In this document: one piece after another, positions 23,300 through 33,412 of the stretch
How positions within the stretch are numbered: position 1 is the first letter of the stretch
Layout: each line of letters starts with the position of its first letter
Origin: Anastrepha obliqua
Lineage: Eukaryota > Arthropoda > Insecta > Diptera > Tephritidae
Direction of reading: 5' to 3'
Length of the DNA stretch: 64,000 bases
NCBI RefSeq assembly: GCF_027943255.1
Contig: NC_072894.1
Coordinates: 60,453,601-60,517,600 of the forward strand
Notes under the pieces: model-generated
What the model was told of the DNA's origin: nothing
Database searches by the model: none
What the model saw: only the letters and a program-made list of their open reading frames with translations
Made by a program: the position numbers and the translations under genes

Positions 23300-23480
23300 T
23301 TAAATTGTTGTCGAAAATGTCTTTGGAGTACTTAAAACAAGATTTAGACAGTTACTTCATTGCAAGGAAAATGCAGACTTTGACACAATCGTTAAAATAA
23401 TTTTATGTGGACGTATTCTACACAGCATTTGCTGTTTTTAACGTGATAGCATTGAAGACGGAATATTAATAAATGACAAA
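23300..23480 (+). mobile_element. PIF/Harbinger-like nuclease fragment
   Basis: A frame on the plus strand reads IVVENVFGVLKTRFRQLLHC then KENADFDTIVKIILCGRILH. The VVENxFGxLKxRFR motif is the hallmark block around the catalytic Glu of PIF/Harbinger DDE nucleases (HARBI1-like). Only this carboxy part is readable, and it breaks down after CCF. Boundaries are not defined. Confidence 0.6.
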
Positions 23481-23625
23481 GGGCCGCTAGGTAAAGCATG
23501 TTCTCAGGTAAACGATACCCCAACTGACGTTTCGCGTTTTTCAAGAACTAATCAATTAAAATGTTATCAATTTGCCGTAAAAGACTTCATTCGATATGAA
23601 AGTTTTCTCTGAAATAAAAGCTTTC

Positions 23626-23881
23626 CGTGGCCGAATGGTTTGATGCGTGATTACCATTCGGAATTCAGAGAGAGAACGTCGGTTCAAATCTCGGCGAAAG
23701 ATCTCGGTCGCCCCTCAGCAGGCAATGGCAAGCCTCCGAGTGTATTTCTGCCATCAAAAAGCTCCTCATAAAAAATATAACTATAGGTCCCTCCATTTGT
23801 GGAACAATATCAAGACGCACACCATAAATAGGAGGAGGAGCTCGGACAAACACCCAAAAAGGGTGTACGCGCCAATTATAC
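23626..23881 (+). mobile_element. tRNA-derived SINE
   Basis: Copy of the main SINE family. Head gtggccgaatggtttgatgc (A box), B box ggttcaaatct at ~23,690, body ggcaatggcaagcctccgag and ccctccatttgtggaacaat, end gcgccaattata. Internally shorter than the copy at 8.4 kb; the segment between the B box and cggtcgcccc and the ctgccgttcggagtcg segment are deleted. Confidence 0.8.
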
Positions 23882-23984
23882 CTATAGGTAGATATAAATA
23901 TATATATAACTTTGTGTTTATGTCGAAAGCGTTCGAAAAATTAATCATGAAATTTGGTTTTTCAATAAATTTCTACTAAATAAA

Positions 23985-24152
23985 TAAAAAAAAATGTTTT
24001 AAGTGATGGAAATCTTTATTTTAACCATTACGCGCTCCATTTCTTGTGTATTTGTATACTGCAGCTGTCTAGTTTAATATGATTGACGTACGGCGCAGTT
24101 TCCAAAAATTATAAACCTTCCGATAGGATGATTAGTTTTGCACCACCTTGTA
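23985..24152 (-). repeat. Short dispersed repeat, copy 1
   Basis: About 165 bp, oriented so that its start (ggtggtgcaaaactaatcat) is at the right and its end (ccatcacttaaaacattttt) at the left. The middle carries gctgcagtatac and tggagcgcgtaa. The same unit occurs at 25.38, 26.85, 27.79 and 43.29 kb. No coding potential. Class unknown. Confidence 0.7.
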
Positions 24153-25382
24153 TATATTCACTTGTCAGTGCTACGAATTATCAAAGGCTGTGCTGCTAAA
24201 TTAAAGACGAAAAACAAAACGGGACGAACGGATCGTGAATTGAATCAGATCTCTATTGGAGTCACATCGTTGTTGTCGCAGTTACATGGATAAATTTTTA
24301 TCCGGATCTCTATCATTCACCATTAGAACACAGTCGCAGATTTACAAAAATAACTTGGAATACTGGAAATTGAAACGCTCCCTGCAAGATTTTTACTATT
24401 TTTACTTGTAATCTTCTAAGTTTATTGAAGGCGCTTTTAATATTTTTTTTTTTTAACTCTAATCGGTAATTTAATGCATATGAATTAAAAGAGCCCAAAA
24501 AGCAGCAAATTAAAATAGTCTGAGGTATAGTAAACACAACGATTGAGAGAATTTAAGTTTTTTGATGATCTCGTAACGCATAGGTGTTTTCATTGCAGAA
24601 ACATAGTCGGAGGTGGCTACATCGCCTGCCGAGGGGTGACGGCCTTACAAAAACCCTTTTTCCATCATCCATACTACTTACTAGCTTCTTAATTCTTTTA
24701 CATCCTCTTTTCAACAGCCTGTATAACTGGGTTGAAATAAAAAAGGTATATTATTATGTTGGGGTATGGCCTGCATGGTAGAACTACTTACGCCCGACTG
24801 AGGTATAATTTACTGTAAAATATTTGGATCCTACAGAAGTGAAAAGAAAGCGCAACCTCTAATCTTTTATATCCTAATATAATATAACTTCACAATCATC
24901 CTAGTGTCATCTTTAGACTCAGTAATGGGTGTCCTATCTAACATTTCATAACAATATCAGCTTTACACTTGAAGACCATATATTCTTTCTATGCAAAAAA
25001 ATTTCGCCAAAGCCGGCCATTCGCACAAGATGTTATGCGACGTATCAACGTTCGCCATCCGGTGCAGATGTGAACGCAGTTCGTTACGAGTGCTGGGATA
25101 ACTTGGGAGCGAGCTTCACTTGACTCCGACGGTTCAATCTATTTTTACTAAGAGAGTATTCAAAAAGTTTTGCTTTTGTTGAGGTCACCCAAACCTTGTT
25201 CTCAGTACTCATTAATTTGCTTCCTCGGTATAAGTATACCAGCTAAAACTAGAAACTAGGAACTAGTTCCGGTTCTCGGAGAACACCGAATGAACCTCCT
25301 CTTTGCAGCTCAAGGGCAACCTGGGTTTCTACAATCTCAAAGTTTCTATAATTTTTTGGTTTAAGTATGTACAAGTACGAAG

Positions 25383-25560
25383 TGGTGCAAAATTAATCAC
25401 ACTTTAGGAAGATTTATAATTTTTGCAAATGGCGTACGTCAATCATATTTGAGACTTGCAAATTAGACAGCTGCAGTATACTCGTACGAACAGACAAGCA
25501 ATGGAGCGAGTAAAGGTCAAAATAAAGGTTTCCATCACTCGAAATCATTTTTTTTATTTA
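25383..25560 (+). repeat. Short dispersed repeat, copy 2
   Basis: Starts gtggtgcaaaattaatcaca, contains atggcgtacgtcaatcatat, agacagctgcagtatactcg and atggagcgagtaaaggtcaa, and ends tttccatcactcgaaatcat. This is the clearest copy of the family. It lies within the intron of the membrane-protein gene, inverted relative to copy 1. Confidence 0.7.
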
Positions 25561-25902
25561 ATTAGTAAAGTAATTCTTTAAAAAAATGCGTGTTTGACGT
25601 CCTTTAAATAAAGAGTGTAGGAATCTAAATGAATGTGACGTGCAAAGCCTGTTTACACTCTTCAAAGCTGTCACTTGATATGATAGCTCAAAATAAGCCA
25701 AGTAGTCCCAGACAATGCTTTGCTACGTTAAATGTCTCTACGAAACTTGTAGTACAAAACGAAAGTACTTAAGAGGAAGTAGGATTTCATTTAGAAGTAC
25801 ATAGGTTTCAAATTTTTCTTATTTTAATCTGCTTCAAGCTTAAACTTTTCTGAAACTATTGTAGGATATAAATATTAATTTTTGTTTTAATAAAAGACTT
25901 AC

Positions 25903-26076
25903 AAATATTATGCACATAAGTAACATTCCGATAATCCACGTGAATACGCCCACATTTACAAAATTACGCTGCTTCAGCAATTCCTCTTTGAAGGTATCCA
26001 ATTTTGCATATGGTATAAGGTCCTTGAAAAACATTTTCTCAATATCCCGGTTGCTATACCCCCAACCACAGCTCAT
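25903..26076 (-). CDS. Exon 1 of the uncharacterised membrane protein
   Basis: Encodes 58 residues from MSCGWGYSNRDIEKMFFKDL through IPYAKLDTFKEELLKQRNFV to a hydrophobic run VGVFTWIIGMLLMCIIF. It ends at a consensus donor, TTT|GTAAGT, with the last exon base at 25,903, exactly at a codon boundary. Exon 2 begins in the same phase with MSLMIVKV, so the join makes one helix of about 25 hydrophobic residues flanked by Lys/Arg on both sides. The amino side is short and charged, with an acidic-basic amphipathic region. There is no cleavable signal peptide, so this is probably a signal-anchor protein with a ~40-residue head and a ~760-residue tail. No family recognised. Confidence 0.65.
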
Positions 26077-26089
26077 TCACTAAAATTAA

Positions 26090-26840
26090 TTCAACCGTAA
26101 TTCAATAATTCACAGCCAAAAATGTACGACTTCTGAAACATTGCGAACACAAAACACAACTGTGTGGAAAATTGCGCTGAAAAAGCGTTAAGACTGTAGC
26201 GATTAAAAGGAAAGTTCCACCAAATCGGCACTGCTCGCGTTTCAATGTCTGCTCACACGCATCTAGCATAAATAAATGCATAAACACTTAGGCACATACA
26301 CATATGTGTGTGTGCATGTGTGTTTAGTCAAATAGTGATCGCTATAATTGCAGCTGGAAAAATGGTAGTTAGAAGGTGTTGTTGTGAAGCAGTTAAGTGC
26401 CTACCTCCGCACTTGTTCACAAATTAAATGTATTCTTTGTATATATGTATGCATGTATGTATGTACACCTACTCCTACATGTCCCTATGTATGTGTAAGT
26501 AAACACTTAAATTCATAACTTGATTTCATGGTTAATCTCAATCAACGAATGCAATAATTATTCCTATAAGTAAATAAAATGTTACAACAACCAAATTACT
26601 CAAAAACATTGTTACTGTTGCATATGGCAGGCAGTGTAAATGATCGTATTTATTAATTTCTTGGCGCACACTTGAAATAAAAATTAGAAACCGTAAAATT
26701 GCAGAAAGGCCCATTCGCACCGGCTTCTTCATTTACTTTTTCATTTTTAGCAATGGCAAAGACGCTTACACAAAATACAGCCATTAACTAAAACTAAACA
26801 GTGAAAATTTTACACCCAAGGAAATTATGCCTGCAGTTAC
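26090..26840. other. Upstream region of the membrane-protein gene
   Basis: Non-coding as far as I can see. Contains tg/tatg runs at 26,295-26,325 and 26,440-26,465. A 64-codon minus-strand frame at 26,538-26,732 has hydrophobic ends but no supporting splice or family signal. Confidence 0.3.
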
Positions 26841-26849
26841 GGATATAAA

Positions 26850-27030
26850 AATTGGAACAGGTTGTAAGCTTGCTCAAAATAAATCACCTTATCTGAAGAC
26901 TTACAATTATTGGAAATGGCGTCATACCTCAATCATATTTGACACTGGTGTACTAGACAGCTGCAGACAAGCAATCGAGCCCGTAAAGACCAAGATAAAG
27001 ATCTCCATCAATCAAAATCATTAACTTATT
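26850..27030 (+). repeat. Short dispersed repeat, copy 3
   Basis: Diverged copy: attggaaatggcgtcatacc, tcaatcatatttgacactgg, gacagctgcagacaagcaat and atctccatcaatcaaaatca align with copy 2 in the same orientation. Its beginning is less certain. Confidence 0.6.
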
Positions 27031-27034
27031 TAGT

Positions 27035-28600
27035 AGAAAGTTATTAAACAACAAAATTGGATGATTGTGTATTTATGAGTTTATAGGAAATAAAGTTTAA
27101 ATGAAATAAGTAACGCTATCTAAAATTCATCATATAAAATAAATCATCACCATACAACTCAGATCGAATCTTTGCCTCCTGCTTCTTGGTCTTGTACTCG
27201 TATCACTAGGTTTTGCCTCCTATGCAACATAGTAGGTTTCGTTTACACAGATGATATAGCCGGCTCATGTTAATAGCTTGATTTTTATAACCAAGTCATA
27301 AATCACCATATTGGGTATTCATAAAGATTTATGAGCTTATGGCAGTCTCAAAAATTTGTTATCATAATCCTTTCAAATCATCTATATTTCATAAGTCAAA
27401 AGGACAAAAAAATGTAACTATTCTGATTAAAACGAGATGTCATAATTGGGCGGAAAACCCAGTGAGCGGTAAAGCCCCAAGTATGTTCGACGTAGCCTTA
27501 AACAAGATAATAGGCAAATAAGCCGACCCCAAATGGCAAATAGTTTTTTATAAGTAGCTTTTTATGACAAAAATACACTCGGAGGTTTGCCTAGCGGTCG
27601 GCAAGCTATTAGAATAATATATGTCAATAATTACCAGGCAGTATTGCTCCCATCGATTTAAGAGCGATATACTAAAAAATGGGCTTATATTCAAAAACGA
27701 TTTGGCGGCCTATTATCATGCCAAAATGTTACGTTTAATATAATATAATGTTGTTATACAATTTAATCATAACTAATTACCAAAAAAATAATTTTGAGTG
27801 ATCGAAATCTTTATTTTGTCATTTTAGTTATTAATTTAATTGTGATTAATTTTGCACCAGCGTATACATGAAAAATTATATGGCATGCAAACAAATTACG
27901 TGGTATGATGCTTGAAAATACCTGAGAAGTATAATTTGTATCATAGGTCTTGGGAGTGAAATATGAAATTCGCCAAACGCCACCAAAACCTTGACGTATG
28001 GTTAAACAATCGGTTCCTCGCACCTATGAGCCTATAAGATAGTTGATTAACAACTTATTTTCAATTTTTTACCAATTTTAAACAAACAAAATGGTGTATA
28101 CGTTTATTAAGAGAACTTAAGATATCTGAGCAAATTTTTTCTTCATACATAATGTTTTCAGTTTTTTGTCGTTTCTCAATTTTGGCCATATTTTTAGACA
28201 CTATTTTATGAATAAGCTATACTAGTTCTGAATCAATACAAAATGAGTAAATGTAATATGTAATAATGTATTAGCGAGTAAAATTAATATTTAATTTTAA
28301 AAGTCAATTAAAAAAATGCTGAACTTTTCTACTATTCACGAAAACAAAATTCATTCAAAAAGAAAATGTTTGGCTATACAACTCAGGGATGCTTGTGTGA
28401 CTGTTAGCATTATAGCACGTAGCCTAGTTGTGGAGATGCATATTCATACATAATAATTTGGGAAAATATGCGCTTGTTTTCATGAAAAATCGTCAATAAG
28501 TTTTGAACCGATTTTTGAAAGTAAAGAAATAGGTTGAAAATAAGGAAAGGAAGCCTCATCGCATATTCAATATTTTGTTGCTATGCTTTCTAAAGTTGAT
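27035..28600. other. Non-coding DNA with SINE scrap
   Basis: At 27,563-27,605 tttttatgacaaaaatacac followed by tcggaggtttgcct matches the reverse of the main SINE body and is a short fragment. The rest shows nothing I can name. Confidence 0.35.
27785..27862 (-). repeat. Short dispersed repeat, copy 4 (deleted)
   Basis: Both ends of the unit are present (ttgagtgatcgaaatcttta at the left, attaattttgcaccag at the right), but the ~90-bp middle with the ctgcag block is missing. Confidence 0.5.
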
Positions 28601-28606
28601 CAAAAT

Positions 28607-28655
28607 AGTTCGCCGGAAAACATGGGCATAAAAAATAAGCTGCTTGCCGGAACTT
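28607..28655 (+). repeat. Short palindromic repeat, copy A
   Basis: Reads agttcgccggaaaa, a short AT-rich loop, then ctgcttgccggaactt. The ends are imperfect inverted repeats (AGTTCGCCGG against AAGTTCCGGC). A second copy lies 500 bp downstream. Confidence 0.55.
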
Positions 28656-28724
28656 TGTTTAAGAATTAGTCCTTACTTACATCTAAGTATCACTTTCGAA
28701 GTACCTTTTATAATTATAAATGAT

Positions 28725-28790
28725 CTATATACATATATATATACATATATATATACATATATATATACATATATAAGTATATATAATCAT
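28725..28790 (+). repeat. Microsatellite, TACATATATATA units
   Basis: A near-perfect 14-bp repeat of acatatatatat followed by ta, about four units. It is self-complementary and likely variable in length. Confidence 0.85.
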
Positions 28791-29106
28791 TTATTTGGAG
28801 TTTTGCCGAGTTCCTTTTCTAATTACTTGTGTGTGTTTTGGTGTTGATTAAGTTAAAACTCGTACTGATGCCCTATGCGTTTTGTGTGGGGCACCCTAAT
28901 GTGTACCTACATACATATACATGTAGATATACGTATTTAATTGTAGTTTTATTTTTCATGTAATCGAAATTGTTATAGTTTTTTGTATACTTTTAGTTTG
29001 TAATTCCAATAAACCATTTGAATCATTTTAACGAAATACTTTAAGTTGAAATTTGAGTTATACTACGCCTACGTTTAATTGAGTATACAATTTACAAAAG
29101 TGAAAA

Positions 29107-29162
29107 AAGTTCGCCGGAAACTATTTGTTGGATATAAAAAGTTAACTGCTTGCCGGAACTTA
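29107..29162 (+). repeat. Short palindromic repeat, copy B
   Basis: Reads agttcgccggaaactatttg, then gatataaaaagttaactgct, then tgccggaactt. It shares both arms and the ctgcttgccggaactt end with copy A; the loop differs. Confidence 0.55.
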
Positions 29163-29164
29163 GT

Positions 29165-30500
29165 GTAGTTATGTTAGTTTTTTCATTGCGAGGAAATAAT
29201 TTGGATGTTATTTTGATAAGTTAAAATCATTCGTTCGATGACTGATATTGTTAGTTATTTAAAAAATACGAGTTTCTTACAAATCAAGTAATCGAAACGC
29301 TACCAGTTATTTATGGAAATCTACATAGATCGAGTTTAAGCGGTGCTTTGAGTAGTGCGACGGAAAATGAGGATGCACTTATATGTACCACAATGTAGAG
29401 TTTCTTGGGATTCATTTGAAATCCTTATACTCATACGTAGCGCATTCCCGGCTTGTAAGTCATTCTGAAACTGCGTCAATAACGATTTGACGAAATAGCT
29501 GATGGGGAGAAAAAATGATGGTGGAATCTCATGGAATGATGCTTGCATCAATCAAAGTAAAACGTGTTATTCATATTCGGATCTCCGAAGATACACCTGA
29601 AACTTAACAGAGCGAATTTAAGAAATCTTGCTGGTAATCTCTCAAGGAATTCCAAGTGATGATAACAGCTGGGTTAGAGGTGTACTTCTGATGTAAACGA
29701 GTTTAGGTTCTGTGGGTTGGAGGAGAAATATTAGAGCCCACGTGGTAGCCAATGTCATAGAATGCCATAGAATTATTCACCTAAATGTGATAGGATTACA
29801 GTGGTCGCAGGGCGCGTATAGAATATAAATTATGTTTTTAGTAATATTTTTTGACATATTCTGGCTATCAAGGCCGGCGTTAGAAACGAGTATAGATGTC
29901 GGATCATTTAGCTGGATTTAGATTTCTTTATTCGGAAGCTAATTAAAGCATTCTCTTATTCCACCAACAAAAATATAAGTACTTTCAAAAGCAAGCATAT
30001 TTTCTTACTGCTTATTTTTCCTCATATTATTAGGAACTATTGATTAGTTATTGATTAGTGCGTACAGCCTAAATTATCACTAAGTATTTGCCCTCATTGA
30101 AAAAGTAGAGAAATTAAATAGACTTTTCTTTGCATTCTCCCAGTGGTCGTCTTTGTAAACTGACATATTAACTGGCCTAGAACCAAACATACCTTGGTTG
30201 ACCTCAAAACTAAATGGTGCAACGTGGAGTTTGTAAGTCAAAATTTACATATTGTCATATATTTCAGCATCTTTCACTTTAGCTCATTACTTTTGCTTTC
30301 ACTCTATTCAGTAGGATTTAAGTTCCGTTCTAATTCTCATTTTTGAAATAAAAACTCATACCTTTTTAGTACATTTTTTTTAAGTTGTATTGATTCATCA
30401 GTAGTTTTTTTTCTGGCAAGACTTGATTTCCAGTTTAGAAAGTTGAGGAAATTTTTTGAGTTTCAAGCGATACCAAACATTTAAAAACATATTTAGGTAC
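29165..30500. other. Non-coding DNA downstream of the proline-rich gene
   Basis: No gene recognised. Moderate-complexity text at 29,330-29,830 has no readable long frame. Confidence 0.3.
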
Positions 30501-30508
30501 ATACATAA

Positions 30509-30514
30509 TTTATT
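30509..30514 (-). promoter_or_regulatory. Candidate polyadenylation signal AATAAA
   Basis: Minus-strand AATAAA about 375 nt beyond the stop codon of the proline-rich gene. Not unique in this AT-rich 3' region. Confidence 0.3.
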
Positions 30515-30889
30515 GGTTTCAATAAACTCTTTCATACATTGACATTTTGGCTTACAAAAATTGAAAAGTTACATCCAAAATACAAAACAAAATCGTAATT
30601 TTTTTTATAAAATAAGTATTTCTAACTGTAAGAGTATTTTTAAGCATAAAACAAAAAGAAAACACATTTGGAATTCTTGCTACAGCTCTTTTGGAGTCGA
30701 AAGCAAAAATAACCTTCTCATAATGTTTTGACTAGATAAATCTAGCCCTAGTTTGAATCTTGGTACCACATCGCTAGATTTTTAGCTTTCGGCGTTAAGG
30801 AGCTTCACGACTTTGTTGTATAACTTTTAAAAATCGCAGGCTATCTCTCTTATCATAAAATTGGGCAAGACAACTGTTACAGTTGACAC

Positions 30890-33322
30890 TTAGTATTCAA
30901 AAGGAATGCTTGGCACGGGGTATTTGTAGCCTTCATCCTTAGGGGTTGGTTTTGGCTGTGGTGGAGGTGGACGTGTCACTGGTGGGGGTGGAACACGAGT
31001 CACTGGTGGTGGAGGAGGACGAGTGACTGGTGGTGGTGGACGTGTAGTTGGCTTAGGCGCAGGTGGTTGTGGCTTATTGGTGGGTGGCAAGTAGGTTGGA
31101 GGTGGTTTCGTCACTGGCACTGGTGGACGTGTCGTCCTGGGTGGGGGTGGACGAGTCACTGGTGGAGGTGGACGAGTAGTTGGCTTAGGCGCTGGTGGTT
31201 GGGGTTTGTTTGTGGGTGGCAAGTAAGTTGGTGGTGGCCTCGTTACTGGAGGAGGAGGACGTGTTGTTTTCGGTGCTGGTGGACGAGTTACTGGTGGTGG
31301 TGGTGGGCGAGTAGTTGGTTTTGGTGCTGGTGGTTGTGGTTTGTTGGTTGGTGGCAAGTATGTTGGTGGTGGTCTCGTTACTGGAGGAGGAGGACGAGTT
31401 GTCTTCGGTGCTGGTGGACGAGTTACTGGTGGTGGTGGACGAGTAGTTGGTTTTGGTGCTGGAGGTTGGGGTTTATTAGTAGGAGGCAAGTATGTTGGTG
31501 GTGGCCTAGTCACTGGAGGAGGAGGACGAGTTGTCTTCGGTGCTGGTGGACGAGTTACTGGTGGTGGTGGTGGACGAGTAGTTGGTTTTGGTGCTGGAGG
31601 CTGCGGTTTGTTGGTTGGTGGCAGGTAAGTTGGTCCTGGAGTAGTACGTGGTGGTGGTGGTCTTGTTACTGGTGGAGGAGGTGGACGCGTAGTCTTCGGT
31701 GGTGGAGGACGAGTCACTGGTGGTGGTGGACGAGTTGTTGGCTTAGGTGCTGGTGGCTGTGGTTTGTTTGTGGGTGGTAAGTAGGTTGGAGGTGGTTTCG
31801 TCACTGGCACTGGTGGACGTGTCGTCCTGGGTGGGGGTGGACGTGTGACTGGTGGTGGTGGACGAGTAGTTGGTTTTGGTGCGGGTGGCTGAGGTTTGTT
31901 GGTTGGTGGCAAATAAGTTGGTGGTGGTCTCGTTACCGGAGGAGGAGGACGAGTTGTCTTCGGTGCTGGTGGACGAGTTACTGGTGGTGGTGGTGGGCGA
32001 GTAGTTGGTTTTGGTGCTGGTGGTTGTGGTTTGTTGGTTGGTGGCAGATAAGTTGGTCCTGGAGTAGTACGTGGGGGTGGTGGTCTTGTTACTGGTGGAG
32101 GGGGTGGACGCGTAGTCTTGGGTGGTGGAGGGCGAGTCACTGGTGGTGGTGGACGAGTAGTTGGCTTAGGCGCTGGTGGTTGTGGTTTGTTTGTGGGTGG
32201 TAAGTAGGTTGGTGGTGGCCTCGTCACTGGAGGAGGGGGACGAGTCGTTTTTGGTGCTGGAGGACGGGTGACGGGTGGTGGTGGGCGAGTGGTTGGTTTC
32301 GGTGCTGGAGGTTGGGGTTTATTGGTTGGTGGCAAGTATGTTGGTGGTGGTCTCGTTACTGGAGGAGGAGGACGAGTTGTCTTCGGTGCTGGTGGACGAG
32401 TTACTGGTGGTGGTGGTGGACGAGTAGTTGGTTTTGGTGCTGGAGGCTGTGGTTTGTTAGTTGGTGGCAGGTAAGTTGGTCCTGGAGTAGTACGTGGTGG
32501 TGGGGGTCTTGTCACTGGTGGAGGAGGGGGACGCGTTGTCTTCGGTGGAGGAGGACGAGTTACTGGTGGAGGTGGACGAGTAGTTGGTTTTGGTGCTGGA
32601 GGCTGTGGTTTATTGGTGGGGGGCAAGTATGTTGGTGGCGGTCTCGTTACCGGAGGAGGAGGACGAGTTGTCTTCGGTGCTGGTGGACGAGTTACAGGTG
32701 GTGGTGGTGGACGCGTCGTTGGTTTCGGTGCTGGGGGCTGAGGTTTGTTGGTTGGTGGCAAGTAAGTTGGTGGTGGTCTTGTCACTGGTGGTGGTGGTGG
32801 TGGAGGTGGGCGAGTGGTTGGTTTTGGCGCTGGAGGTTGTGGTTTGTTCGTTGGTGGAGGATAAGTTAGAGGATTTTCTGGCGGGTTGTAAATGTATGTG
32901 GTACGCTCCACTGGTGGTGGACGAGTTACTGGTGGTGGTGGTCGAGTGGTTGGTTTCGGTGCTGGAGGCTGTGGCTTATTGGTGGGTGGCAAGTATGTTG
33001 GTGGTGGCCTTGTCACTGGTGGAGGTGGACGAGTTGTCTTGGGTGCTGGTGGACGTGTTACCGGCGGTGGTGGTGGTCGCGTCGTTGGCTTAGGTGCTGG
33101 TGGCTGTGGTTTGTTGGTTGGTGGCAGATAAGTTGGTGGTGGTGGTGGTGGTGGGCGTGTCACCGGTGGTGGTGGAGCACGCGTCGTTGGCTTAGGTGCT
33201 GGTGGCTGTGGTTTGTTAGTGGGTGGTAAGTATGTTGGTGGTGGTGGTGGTCTTCTGGTTGGTTCGGGGAATGGAATAACTGGTGGAGGATAATCATAGC
33301 CCTCAGCTGCGCGTTCTTTCCT
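30890..33322 (-). CDS. Exon 3 of a secreted proline-rich YLP-repeat protein
   Basis: 810 codons plus stop. The true exon starts at 33,322, right after an acceptor ending TTTCAG, with RKERAAEGYDYPPPVIPFPE. It then carries 17 tandem units built on TYLPPTNKPQPPAPKPTTR, each followed by PPPPVTRPP linkers. One unit reads TYPPPTNKP and is preceded by the only unique insert, VERTTYIYNPPENPL. The carboxy end DEGYKYPVPSIPFEY mirrors the amino GYDYP..IPFPE box. The GYxYPxPxIPF boxes and YLPP repeats fit the GYR and YLP motifs described from Drosophila secreted proteins of unknown function. With the signal peptide in exon 2, an extracellular structural role (cuticle, eggshell or similar matrix) is plausible but inferred. 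Frames on the plus strand here are artefacts of the repeats. Confidence 0.85.
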   Translation of the reverse strand, partial: RKERAAEGYDYPPPVIPFPEPTRRPPPPPTYLPPTNKPQPPAPKPTTRAPPPPVTRPPPPPPPTYLPPTNKPQPPAPKPTTRPPPPPVTRPPAPKTTRPPPPVTRPPPTYLPPTNKPQPPAPKPTTRPPPPVTRPPPVERTTYIYNPPENPLTYPPPTNKPQPPAPKPTTRPPPPPPPPVTRPPPTYLPPTNKPQPPAPKPTTRPPPPPVTRPPAPKTTRPPPPVTRPPPTYLPPTNKPQPPAPKPTTRPPPPVTRPPPPKTTRPPPPPVTRPPPPRTTPGPTYLPPTNKPQPPAPKPTTRPPPPPVTRPPAPKTTRPPPPVTRPPPTYLPPTNKPQPPAPKPTTRPPPPVTRPPAPKTTRPPPPVTRPPPTYLPPTNKPQPPAPKPTTRPPPPVTRPPPPKTTRPPPPPVTRPPPPRTTPGPTYLPPTNKPQPPAPKPTTRPPPPPVTRPPAPKTTRPPPPVTRPPPTYLPPTNKPQPPAPKPTTRPPPPVTRPPPPRTTRPPVPVTKPPPTYLPPTNKPQPPAPKPTTRPPPPVTRPPPPKTTRPPPPPVTRPPPPRTTPGPTYLPPTNKPQPPAPKPTTRPPPPPVTRPPAPKTTRPPPPVTRPPPTYLPPTNKPQPPAPKPTTRPPPPVTRPPAPKTTRPPPPVTRPPPTYLPPTNKPQPPAPKPTTRPPPPPVTRPPAPKTTRPPPPVTRPPPTYLPPTNKPQPPAPKPTTRPPPPVTRPPPPRTTRPPVPVTKPPPTYLPPTNKPQPPAPKPTTRPPPPVTRPPPPPVTRVPPPPVTRPPPPQPKPTPKDEGYKYPVPSIPFEY
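31107..33260 (-). repeat. Coding tandem array with 423-bp higher-order repeat
   Basis: Basic units are about 130-160 bp. The marker that encodes the PRTTPGPTYLPP junction (plus-strand ggtcctggagtagtacgtgg) starts at 31,632, 32,055 and 32,478, exactly 423 bp (141 codons) apart. A rarer VPVTKPPP variant occurs twice, 690 bp apart. Such nested periods are typical of unequal exchange. Confidence 0.85.
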
Positions 33323-33412
33323 CTGAAATGAAGAACAATTTTATGTTTGTTATTTAGAACGTGCATCCATTTAATTTGTGGTTCAAGCTCAATGTTGTTA
33401 TAAGTTACTTAC

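Larger units (their letters stand above)
21700..25900 (-). other. Large intron of the membrane-protein gene
   Basis: The ~4.2 kb between the two exons holds a LINE tail, a Harbinger-like scrap, a SINE and two copies of a short repeat, and otherwise AT-rich DNA. No further coding exon is evident, although a small one could be hidden. Patches at 22,060-22,490 and 25,000-25,330 have balanced composition but no motif I can name. Confidence 0.5.

Noticed and set aside
28725..28790. CRISPR-like or regulatory array
   Set aside because: It is a simple TACATATATATA microsatellite.
31067..33131. Long Trp/Gly/Val-rich open frames on the plus strand
   Set aside because: They are mirror frames of the proline-rich coding repeats on the minus strand, and their periodic composition follows from the repeat.
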